From the NCBI GenBank assembly GCA_027627225.1, contig CM051036.1:40619926-40683925 (forward strand): a stretch of 64,000 nt of DNA, read 5' to 3'. Each line of letters begins with the position of its first letter. The first letter of the stretch is position 1. Positions 54,470 through 64,000 of this stretch are shown here, piece after piece. The notes below the pieces were generated by a model. That model saw only the letters and a list, made by a program, of their open reading frames with translations, was not told the DNA's origin and made no database searches. The stretch is from Congeria kusceri. Its lineage: Eukaryota > Mollusca > Bivalvia > Myida > Dreissenidae. A program made the translations under genes and the position numbers.

Positions 54470-55005
54470 GAAGAATCCTGGACATAATCCCTCCCGGACA
54501 AAATCCCTCCTGCTCATTTTTGCTTACCCAGACATAATCCATCCCAATAATTGAACTCCTATGACAAAATCCCCCCCCCCCATTAAAAACATATATTTTT
54601 TGTCTTCATATGTATATATTAAAATTATAAAATGGAATTAAAAATGCTTTCAGTTCCCATTTTCGTGAAAAATTGTTTATTGAAGTGGCAATATTGTGGA
54701 CTTTGACGGTTTGTATCTGTTTTAACACCAATATTCTAATAAGGTGTTGATTAAAGTAGCAATGATATTGAATTATTACCTAATGCAAGACCATCGTTGG
54801 GTAAATAATTAACATAAATAAGCAGGAATATCTCTAAAATATTGTGCTTTATTTTGATACTGAGTTTGGCATTTATAGAATACAAACAGGGTTTTAAAAT
54901 GTTTTTGTAAAAACAATGGGAGGAATTTTGTCTGGGTACGAAAAAAAAAAGAAGCGGGAAGGATTATGTCAGGGGGTGATTTCGTCTGGACACCGTTAAT
55001 GAAAC
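54470..55005. mobile_element. Fold-back MITE
   Basis: Left end tcctggacataatccctccc, then ggacaaaatccctcc; right end, inverted, gggaggaattttgtctggg, then ggaaggattatgtcagggg. About 60-bp imperfect inverted arms enclose AT-rich DNA. Superfamily unknown. Confidence 0.6.
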
Positions 55006-56844
55006 ACACATATGCATTAACAAATTTCAGCGATAAGAACAGAATTGCTCTATTGCTCTTTTATTGAATAATTCTGCATTGCAAACAACTTTTAATTATA
55101 TCAATTTCAGTTGATTTTATTCGTTGATGACGCATTATTTCCAATTTATTTATCAGGCATGTTATTTTCTTCTTTGTTATACTATATACTGTTTGTTGTT
55201 TTGGAACCTGTAACAAAATGTTTGAAAATATACAGTTTGCCAATCTGTGAATAACACATTTTGAGTATCTAAGCTTTAAATATCAATTGCGCTATGTGCA
55301 TTTATAAATAATATGCAAATCTTGAGTTATGAAATTTATATCATATGACATTTTAAGACCAAAATTAAACTTTTGAATTTCTCACAAGCACTATGTTTTA
55401 TTTATACAGTTCACATGACTGTGATTATCATATAAAAAAAACCTGTTTTCAGCATCAGGGTACAATATTATGGTGTTGAACTGTAAATGAATTTTGATAA
55501 AATGATGTGTTTACTGATTCTGTACATGAAGTATAATGTTCCAGCAAGATAATTTAATTGCTTTCCTTTGTTGGATACCAGTGTTTAATTGAGAAAAATC
55601 ACTTCACCTACTGGCAAAATAATGCTCCAAACTCCACCATTTATTAGTATACAAATTCCTGTTCATTATTTTTATATCTTTTTAAATAGCACACTTCAAA
55701 GCTCTTGGTGTGTGAAAGGATTTGGATTTCCCAAATGTGTGCAACAATGTTTTTAAGTGTTCATTAATTAATTCATTTAATAGGTGGTTTAAGGATTAAA
55801 CATAGCAGGCATGTGTGTTTCACAATAATTGGTTGCCATGCAGAAAGATTCTATAATTAACATGCATAACTCTAAGACTGAATGTAGTACCTCAATATAA
55901 ATATTTACATTTCAAAGGTGGCCAGTTACCCTTCAGTCAAATTGATTTATAGTGGGTTCTCTCCCCTTACTGTTCATTAAAGCAAAATTATATCAAATGT
56001 ATTTACTTAAAACAGAACGAAAGCCAAATCATATTACAATGGTTCATGGACACATTGCAGTTTTATGCAATTTTGCTGCAAGGCTAAGCCTGATTGTGTT
56101 TTGTGCCATGTTTTTGTCAGTGAGCAACATTACAGCAACAACTGTTGTTCGTCACTGACATTGTCAGATAGATAAAGTCTGACAGGGTCTATCAGACTGA
56201 TTAAGATGTGTCTCTTTCTTTTGTTTGAAGAGGAACATGTGTATTGTTTCTGATATGGGTAATTATAGTTTCGAGTTTTATAAGTTTTACAGATAATTGA
56301 ATGTGGCAGATCCTGGCAGTTGATAGATTTGTTTTTGTGAGAGCTATCTCCAGTTGCTAGATTATTTAAGACATTATAGGGCTGAATTTTATTCAATTTA
56401 TGGTCTAAGTAATTTGCTGGAATGAAGGATTGTCAACAGGAAAAAGATGTTGATTTAGAGAATTTCAAACAAGAATGCAATGTTTTAAGACAATTAATGC
56501 ATTCCTTCTCCAGGACATTGTTCATTTAACAGAAGTAAGTATTGGAAAAAAGAGCTGATCTGCTTTCATAGGATATGAACGAAAAGAGAATACATTGACT
56601 CTTGGCTCTTTATACAGATTTATCAAATGTGAAATGTAATTGAAATGAGATGAATAAAAAACGTATAGTTCTGCTACAAAAGTTACATTTTTATCAGAAA
56701 AATACATATTTCATGCACAAAAAGCACCTTTTGTGAACAAGAATGGTAAATACTTTCATTGCATTATCCAAATAAATAGATGGGTATAACTAAATAGTCT
56801 CAGCTTGACATGACTTCCTTGGTGTTCTATTTTATGTGTTGTTA
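55006..56844 (+). other. Long intron, nothing recognised
   Basis: AT-rich intron with only short chance open frames. Confidence 0.5.
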
Positions 56845-57750
56845 TTACCGTATTTACCCTATGTATTGAGACACTTAAAAAAATTAATACAATTTTTCTT
56901 GTCCCAAAAGGGTCATAAAAAAATAATTCCGTAAAATGTGTCCCAAAATATATGGTAATATTTACCCTATGTATTGAGACACTTAAAAAAATTAATACAA
57001 TTTTTCTTGTCCCAAAAGGGTCATAAAAAAATAATTCCGTAAAATGTGTCCCAAAATATATGGTAATATTCGACCCAATGTATTTTCACCTACACACACC
57101 GATTGTCGTTATGCCGCATGCTTAACTGAGTGGAGCATGTCAATTAAGAAAACCGGGTAGTATAGCGTGTTAGTACACAGTTTGCACCACGGGTCAATTG
57201 AACAGGCCCTAGACGTGTTTGTTTCGCGATAAAAAGGCCGCATGTGGCACACTAATTGGCTTCATGAGAGACCCGACAATTATCAAAAACTAACGGGTAG
57301 TTACCTTAATACTGGTAACTGTTAATTGACATTAATTGACAAGTTTATAGTTTGTTATAAGAAGTTCAATAAATTATTTAATATGAATATCATTTAACGC
57401 ACATGACGTAATTAATACATGCATTAAAATTTTGAAAACGGTAGTCGTTGTAGTATCTATTACATAAAAGGGGTACACTCTTATTATTTGCAGCATATCT
57501 ATTGCAATATACAGTGCACAGTAGATCTATACTACTCTGATCATATTGAAATCGAGAGATATTTACTTTAAACTGGAAAAATTGAAGACAATTTACCATT
57601 ATATTTTTGTGTCCCAATATTTAGGGACAAGAAAAAAATCAAATTTCAAAAGTGTCCCAATATTAAGGGTCTCAAAAAATAATTATTTTTCCGAAAAATA
57701 GGGGTGTCCCAATATTTAGGGTGTCCCAGTACATAGGGTAAATACGGTAA
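56845..57750. mobile_element. 906-bp DNA element with perfect 21-bp terminal inverted repeats
   Basis: Left end TTACCGTATTTACCCTATGT (56845 on) is exactly mirrored by the right end ACATAGGGTAAATACGGTAA (57731-57750), with one more matching base. The left subterminal block is duplicated in tandem (period 108, starting 56853 and 56961). The right side repeats gtgtcccaatatttaggg. No transposase ORF remains, so it is non-autonomous. Confidence 0.75.
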
Positions 57751-58599
57751 ACCTTTTTTAAAAATTTTGACTGCCTGAAATGTTCTGGCCATATCCCTGC
57801 ATAGCTGATCTTTGTTGGAGTTTCAGCTGTCAATCCTTGTATATCAGTCACTGAATTTCAGCTGACAGAGTTTCAACTGTCATTACGCATATGTCAGTCA
57901 CTGAATTCTAGCTGACACCTTGTTCCATGAAGAATTAGCTTGGCCTCAGTTGCAATGCCTGTAATTTAGTCAGTGACTTTAAAATGTACACAATTACTGT
58001 ATACTACAATAATATTGAGGTGCCAATTTCTGGCATATTATAGCTTTTATAGTTTCATGGTGTCATACTTTTTGGTGCAAAATGCACTATTTGAACAATT
58101 TTAAGCCTTTATCCACATGACATTGTTTTACAGTATGGGTGTATGGATTGCTTGTTAACGATAATGCTTATTGAAGGTTTGATGACCAACCTGATTGTCC
58201 ATAGACAGAAGTTATGTCCCTTGAATTGTAGAAATATGGTCAAATACTTGCTTTGGCTCTCTCTGTTTGCACACTGTGGTATATTTATTGGATTTTCATG
58301 GAACTGGCCACACAATGTTTATGGCCATATTATCATGGTTATGGTTAACCATAGAGATTGCAGAGACAGACATACTGGAGTGCTGGTTGTTACATTTCTA
58401 GTGCAACTACATCGTGTCACAAAAAAATAATTCTTTTTATCTATCAACATACTAATTTTTGGGGTCGAGCAATTGTTTCTCCAGATTTTTACATGTTTCT
58501 CAGTAAAAGTGTGTAAATTAAATCCAGGCCTGTATTTACTTTCTATATTTCCAATGTTTGTGCTCACATTTTTACTGAAATACTGAGACTTTTGGTCCT
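57751..58599 (+). other. Long intron with a short tandem duplication
   Basis: At 57830-57920 a unit of about 64 bp (cagtcactgaatttcagctg and cagtcactgaattctagctg) is duplicated. Otherwise unremarkable. Confidence 0.5.
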
Positions 58600-59065
58600 A
58601 ATTCGGCAAGCCTCTTTTCGAGAAAGCGTCGTTTGAAATGTCGTCACAAAATTCGCACTGAATTTAGTTTTAATTGCCTCTTATGTTTAAATTTTTAGTG
58701 TTTATCTTATTAAAGAAATAAAAATATTAGCTAACATGTGCGCCATAATGTGTATTCTTACTAAATTTGTTGACTTTGACCGTTTTTATTGCGTTGTGTA
58801 CTGATTACTCCCCTTTTACCGCCCAAGGCCATTGCCCTCAATAACTAGATCTAAATTTAGCCACGCTCAAGTCTAACACATTTTGATATCGATATTGGCT
58901 CGATGCGTGTCATTGCACTTTGGATTTAACTTGTCTTCGATCAAGGTAAGTGTATTCATTTAATCACCACTACTGTTTTATGTTAGCATAACCGAATGAT
59001 TGTCGAATTATTGACACAAACTGAGAAATGAACACACCGGAATCAAAAGTAAAAAAATGGCGGCC
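58600..59065 (+). promoter_or_regulatory. Possible internal promoter with a leader donor and YY1 site
   Basis: A CpG-bearing patch in AT-rich intron. A near-perfect donor (TCAAG|GTAAGTG) ends at 58945 and has no coding frame before it, so it may close a non-coding leader exon. AAAATGGCGGCCGTGAC at 59055-59071 contains the YY1 consensus (AANATGGCGGC), which often marks start sites. An alternative promoter of the gene begun at 50398 is one reading. Confidence 0.35.
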
Positions 59066-59234
59066 GTGACCTTCCTGTGACACTAGTGAAATTTGTTTGT
59101 TTATACTGTGTTCCGATAGAGTTGCGGTACTTACGATTTGTTGAATAATGAAAAAGTAAAGATAACACTTACAACTTTTAATAAACAATAATAAGCTGTA
59201 AAAGTATCTTACACACACATGGCAATCAACAAGT

Positions 59235-59495
59235 GAGGCGCGTCGTTGGAAAACCGGTCTTAATGCATGTGCGTAAAGTGTTGTCCCGGATTAGCCTGTG
59301 CAGTCTGCACCGGCTAATCCAGGACATCACTTTCCGCTTTTATGGTATTTTCTGTTTCAAGAAAGTCTCTTCTAAACATAAATCCACTGTAGGCGGAAAG
59401 TGCCATCCTGAATTAGCCTGTGCGGACTGCACAGGCTAATCCAGGACGACACTTTACGCACATGCATTAAGTCCGGTTTTCCCACGTTGCGCCTC
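59235..59495. mobile_element. Complete fold-back (GAGGCGCG) element, 261 bp
   Basis: Starts GAGGCGCGTCGTTGGAAAAC and ends TTTTCCCACGTTGCGCCTC. Left ttaatgcatgtgcgtaaagtg mirrors right cactttacgcacatgcatta. Inner phrases gtgcagtctgcaccggctaa and gcggactgcacaggctaatc also form an inverted pair. It is the best-preserved copy and gives the outer ends of the family. Confidence 0.8.
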
Positions 59496-59859
59496 AAATA
59501 AACAATTATTCGGAATCCTATAAAACACCAAACCACACGAAACTAAAGTTAAATTTGACAACTTGCACGACGGAGTCACGGTCCTGCCTGAACTTACCTC
59601 CCATAAAGACCCTGATTTTCAGTAGGAATTGGAAATAATTTGTGAACTGTATTTCATTATTTTGACGGTATTGAAAATGTGTACTATTAGTATGAAGATG
59701 ATGATAATGACTTCTGATGAATGTGATTCTTTTTCTGAAACTGAACAAATAAATAAATAAAGATTTCATCGATTATAACAAGTCTCTTTTATTATGTCTT
59801 AATATTAAATTAATATCATATAAAGATACATGTATGTGTGTCTGGGGTCTGAATGAAAT

Positions 59860-60780
59860 TTTTCATTTTATAATTGAAGGTGCATTGGAGACACACCAAT
59901 GTAAATGCATTGGAGGATATTGCGAAGACTGTCAGGGTATAATCCCGCATTGACCACAACATCCCACACCTGGTATAGGATCCAGAACAACCAGTCAACT
60001 TCTACAATTGGTCAAACTTCCTGAAACGCCTATTCAAGCCTGTCCCAAATGTGCTGTTTTACAACCACTTCAGGTTTGCATAGATTATTATTTTTGCTAC
60101 TTCACATGCTTGAAAATACTTCTCACCATGTATTATGCATTTAATATTATCAGAGGAAATATATAGAATTAAGTAAATTAAGTACCGGGGCCCATATCCA
60201 CAAAGCTCCTTAGTGAAAAAATTTTATAATCATACAATTCTTTAACTCTGTGTCCGGTTTACTTCATGTAAAATTTGTCTTAAATGGTTTTACTCGGGTA
60301 AAGAATCAACAGATTTTCTTATTTTACCATATTTCAAGTATAAAATATTGTTTTCACAAGGAAAATTGAATTTGAATATTCCCCTTAAATATGACTTAAG
60401 TTAAGATTGTCCTTAGGGACTTTGTTGAAACGACCCCAGGTACATTAAGCTTGGAATGTGAAGAATGTGAAGTTCTATTTTCCATCATTGAAAACTGTGT
60501 TTCACAATTATGTGTGATTTTATGTATCTGTCTGAACTCAGAATAACACAAGACAAGCCGGGCGTGGTCTTTGTCCGAAAGTATGCATCTGATGTTGAGG
60601 ACGTTGTGAACATCTTGAAGAAGGACGTTATAATGCATGACAGGAGCAGACCAACTGGAGTCACTTGGCCTATCTGCTCAATGCCAGTGGTATCTACACG
60701 AAGAAATTGGACCACTGTGCAACTCCAACTGTGCCAGTTCATGCTCACAGCCAGATGTACCAAAGCCAAAAAAATATGAC
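59860..60780 (+). pseudogene. Decayed two-exon coding fragment, unknown family
   Basis: A first piece reads NVNALEDIAKTVR, is broken by two in-frame stops, then continues DPEQPVNFYNWSNFLKRLF and KPVPNVLFYNHF up to a donor CTTCAG|GTTTGC at 60077. A second piece starts after CTGAACTCAG at 60542 and continues in phase: RITQDKPGVVFVRKYASD. It shifts frame near 60650, after which another frame gives WSHLAYLLNASGIYTKKLD. Matching splice phase with internal stops and a frameshift suggests a dead gene or gene copy. A MITE sits in its intron. Confidence 0.4.
60182..60443. mobile_element. MITE with GTACC ends
   Basis: Left end GTACCGGGGCCCATATCCAC, then aaagctccttag; right end, inverted, GTACCTGGGGTCGTTTCAAC, then aaagtccctaag. 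About 35-bp imperfect terminal inverted repeats, 262 bp in all. It lies in the intron of the decayed coding fragment. Confidence 0.65.
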
Positions 60781-60847
60781 TAATAACAGTTATTGCCATA
60801 ACAGAATAAAGATGCATGACCAGTATTACTGTGACACTGTGTTATAA

Positions 60848-61033
60848 CCAGGATGGAACTAAGCTTTAACTGCCTCAAGAGCTCAGTAGATTTATAGATA
60901 CACTCTAAATGTAAAAGTCATTTTATCTATACACAATTTTCCATTCTAAATAATTGTCTATTCTGTTCTATAACTCAGAATCTCACATTGCACTATGTCT
61001 AATAAGAACTACACCAAATAGTTGTTTTTTTTA
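60848..61033 (+). other. AT-rich spacer
   Basis: No structure seen. Confidence 0.4.
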
Positions 61034-61379
61034 TTTTGAAATGGTAACCATGGTAACCACAACGTTAATTATAATCCGTGTCATTTTATTGTCATTGTCA
61101 GTTATCTAACTACTCGTGTGTGAAATTTAAATTAATTATTCCTACATTTGATGAAATTATAAAGGTTGTAAGATGGCAATAAGTATCATTGATTGTGAGA
61201 TTTGGTAATTTTGAAAAGGTTACCATGGTAATCACAAAGTTAATTATAGTCCATGTCATTTTATTGTCATTGTCAGTTATCTAACTACTGGTGTGTGAAA
61301 TTTAAATTAATTATTTCTACATTTGATGAAATTATAAAGGTTGTAAGATGGCAATAAGTATCATTGATTGTGAGATTTA
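61034..61379 (+). repeat. 175-bp tandem duplication
   Basis: The two copies start at 61034 and 61209 (ttttgaaatggtaaccatgg and ttttgaaaaggttaccatgg) and stay close through tcattttattgtcattgtca and gatggcaataagtatcattg. A recent local duplication. Confidence 0.85.
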
Positions 61380-61875
61380 AGGACAGTGGAAAAAAAAACT
61401 GAAAAAAGTACTTGCATGTTAATAGTTACTTTTAGTGTTACATTCTCTATCTGAACTTTTCATTCATTTAGATTAACTTAATTAAATTAATTGTTTGAAC
61501 TTGTGAATTGCAATTCATAATTAATAAGTGTAGCATTTTGGCAAGGTTTAATGGAGAAGATCATTATTTTCACCTCTGTTCATGTATGGTTGGCATGGTT
61601 ACACTTCAACTTAAATCTGTAAATTCTTTGTCAAATTCATTGTATATATTTGGCAAAAGCAGATGGTAAATTAAAATGATCTCGGTACAGTTTTAAGAAA
61701 GATATTTCAATTTTGATACATGTGTTCAAATTTGTTAAATTTCAAAATATGTTATCTTTGATCCCAATCCAACTCAATTATAGTAAGTCAATAAACAATG
61801 GAGCTTACATTGTTTAGCTTGGGCATAATACAAATTATTTGCATCCGGTTGAAACAATTTTCCGTATATATTTTT
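61380..61875 (+). other. Long intron, nothing recognised
   Basis: AT-rich intron sequence. Confidence 0.5.
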
Positions 61876-62105
61876 ACGCCCCCGGCATCTTGATGCAGGA
61901 GGCATATAGTGATTGTCCTGTTCATCCTTCCATCTGTCCTTCCGCCCTTGACAAGGTTAAGTAGATTTTACCGTTTCGTCTAGCACCAACACCGCTTACT
62001 ACAACACTTCGATATTTACACAGTTGTTACTTATGACATTCCTAATCCACCCATATCACCCAGCCTCACTTTGACCTTGACCTAATTTGAACTAAAAAAT
62101 GGGCT
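61876..62105. repeat. Tandem-core repeat, 'GCATCTTGATGC' family, short copy
   Basis: Starts cccccggcatcttgatgcag, then ttttaccgtttcgtctagca and cctcactttgaccttgacct. Same family and orientation as 32785-33055. Confidence 0.65.
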
Positions 62106-62866
62106 ATCCAGCACCAACCAGGGCATGTGTGTTTATCAAACACAGAATCTTGTTTTTTGTCTGGTATCAGATGTTTTAATAAAATGCTGAAAACTTCCTG
62201 TGTATTACCAGAATTGCATTATTTTGAGTTTTGCAATCTGTTGTCAAGGTAACCAATATTTGTTTTGTTATTTTAAGATTTTTGACAATGCTAAAGAACC
62301 ATTCTTAACTGAAATTATTTTTGTAACAAAACCTTATGTTTGTGATTTATTTATACAGTTGAACATATATTTAAAGTTTATTGATTGTACTTAATGACAT
62401 GAAAATAAGTCATGAAAATGTCATACTTTGTGTTTATTGGGTTGGGTAATTCTAAGGCCACTGTTTTCATCTTAAATGGACGAATATTGCAAAATTAATA
62501 CTTTTTCTGTATTTAACATACATTGAGGCATCTGAAAATGTGAAACTCAATTTCGCCTATTTACCCCATTTTGACCAAAAATCTCATAACAGGCCACATA
62601 TTATGAACTTTAAATGGCAAGCCGCGGAAGCCTGTAGTCATATCAATTGAAGCATGTGCTGTTTCAATTATGTTTGATATATGGGGACTATATGTCATTG
62701 GAGCGATGTTATGTAGGACCATTTTTGTTGCACTTAATCGAGGATTTCATTTCTGATTATTCTTGGGTACATGCATTTTTAGGCTGACTTTTTTTCAGCA
62801 TTGTACCTGTATAAAATAAAGCTAAATAATGCTTTTCTATGGATAAAAGAAGACATTTGTATACCC
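62106..62866 (+). other. Long intron, nothing recognised
   Basis: AT-rich; a 64-codon open frame at 62200-62394 looks like chance. Confidence 0.5.
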
Positions 62867-63340
62867 CCAGCACAACAAAGTTGTTAAGGGGGTATACTGG
62901 AATCAGCTTGTCTGTCCGTCTGGATGTCTTTTTTTTGTCTGGAGCATAACTTTCAAACCCTTATAGATATCAACTTCAAACTTCATACATGTATGCACCT
63001 ATCATATTTTCCCCCATGGGGGGGGGGGGGAGCAGTGGGCATATACAGGACTTTAGACTAAATGTGATTCCTGCTGACAGGTGGGAATTTGACATTCTGA
63101 ATGATTCCAGGTCCCGGGGTAATAGACTAATCGGAATTTAGATCCCGGTAATACAGGCCCCCGGGCCATCTGAGAGACATATAGCATCTCCCACTGAGGG
63201 GATTTAGACAAATATGCTTGACCCAGGGGTGGGGAATTAGACCCAAAAAAATAAAATTTGTCAAATTCCCCTGGGTCAGCCTGCTGCTCACCCCCTGGGG
63301 GAAAATATTGATAGGTGCATTATAAATGGTTGTTAGGTGG
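62867..63340. mobile_element. Composite repeat: Helentron-like end plus 'CCCCAG' family
   Basis: Begins taccccc-agcacaacaaagttgttaa-gggggta, a strong inverted end like the family C/E termini, followed by tataactttcaaacc-like and ttcaaacttcatacatgtat phrases. From 63127 to 63330 it matches 15110-15310 in the opposite orientation (ctgggtcagcctgctgctca, cccctgggggaaaatattga). A G run lies at 63018-63031. Confidence 0.5.
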
Positions 63341-64000
63341 AGTGCAGTGCACACCATTTATAACTCTAGCTGCATTATTTATGGAGTTATTCCCCTTTGT
63401 TAATATTGACAACAGTGATCATTGTTTTCAAGAAAAGTGTCTGTTTTGTTGATGAAGTTACTAGGACGTTCTCATTCTCCCAATTGTAGCATGATTTGAT
63501 GATTGATATTTATAGCTTTTTGGCTGCAATTTCGCTTTAAAAGTATGAAGCCATTCTATTATTGATGGGATATTACATGGATGACGCAAACTGTTTATGA
63601 TCATGCACTAAGAGTTTGATGTATAATGGTGCTTCAGACTTATAACTAATTATGTATTCGGTGTTTTCAGAAGAAGCATTCAGTGCCAACTTATTTCAGT
63701 AGACATTTACTGTTACAACCTAATGCCGTAAGCTTGATTGTAGGATTGATACTAACAATACAAATAATCTTTATGCTAATCCAGCAGTTGTTGTAAATGA
63801 GAAAATGTAAGTGAGGTAGCAAAAAAATCAAGCCAGCAGAATTCATGTCCTTAACATAATTTTTTTTTTCATGATACACAATTGAAAATGTCTTCGGTTT
63901 TATAATACCGATGAAAATGTTTTAACATAGCTACACAAATTTCTGTTCTTTACTAAATAGTAAAGAATGTCATTAACTGAACATGTGAAGTGACATATAT
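63341..64000 (+). other. Right edge of the window, nothing recognised
   Basis: AT-rich DNA, probably still the first intron of the gene begun at 50398. Confidence 0.45.

Overview
The window is animal nuclear DNA: AT-rich, with small exons separated by long introns, GT-AG (and one GC-AG) splice sites, and dense interspersed repeats. Four copies of a fold-back repeat (outer ends GAGGCGCG / CGCGCCTC, with inner phrases such as gcctgtgcggactgcacagg) and several tandem-core repeats point to a bivalve mollusc. From memory of these repeats I think a dreissenid mussel most likely, but that is inference.

I rebuilt four multi-exon genes by matching splice sites, reading phase and family similarity. 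(1) An SNX16-type PX-domain sorting nexin, minus strand, coding exons 13358-13407, 11807-12287, 1305-1391 and 103-254, continuing past the left edge. (2) An atypical heat-shock-factor-type gene, plus strand, exons 14691-15098, 16041-16119, 16499-16736 and 17631-18063. It is divergent from SNX16 and shares a 1.3-kb intergenic region holding a cluster of CRE sites. (3) HAUS4, the augmin subunit, minus strand, eight coding exons between 30102 and 19979, predicted 358 aa. (4) A ZNF407-like C2H2 zinc-finger gene, minus strand, exons 46377-47356 and 41690-45071, predicted 1453 aa. A fifth gene begins at 50398 on the plus strand with a 13-codon exon carrying a FOG/SALL/BCL11-type N-terminal repression motif. 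Its promoter has NRF1 and ETS sites, and the remaining 13.5 kb of the window is probably its first intron.

Mobile DNA dominates the rest. A full-length LINE (2285-10808) with two intact ORFs, a polyA tail and a 15-16-bp target-site duplication sits inside the 10.4-kb second coding intron of SNX16, antisense to it. Several families of non-autonomous elements share subterminal inverted repeats, a tandem core and a terminal hairpin followed by CTWG|TT, which is the architecture of Helentron/HINE-type Helitrons. Three copies of one family end 16, 38 and 48 nt upstream of splice acceptors. There is also a 1.0-kb mariner-like element with a TA duplication, a 906-bp element with 21-bp perfect terminal inverted repeats, and several smaller fold-back MITEs.

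Region by region: 1-13.4 kb SNX16 and its LINE; 13.4-14.7 kb divergent promoter; 14.7-18.2 kb HSF-type gene; 18.2-20 kb intergenic; 20-30.1 kb HAUS4; 30.1-41.7 kb gene-poor repeats with one possible terminal exon; 41.7-47.4 kb ZNF407-like gene; 47.4-50.4 kb leader and promoter; 50.4-64 kb long intron with MITEs and a decayed coding fragment.
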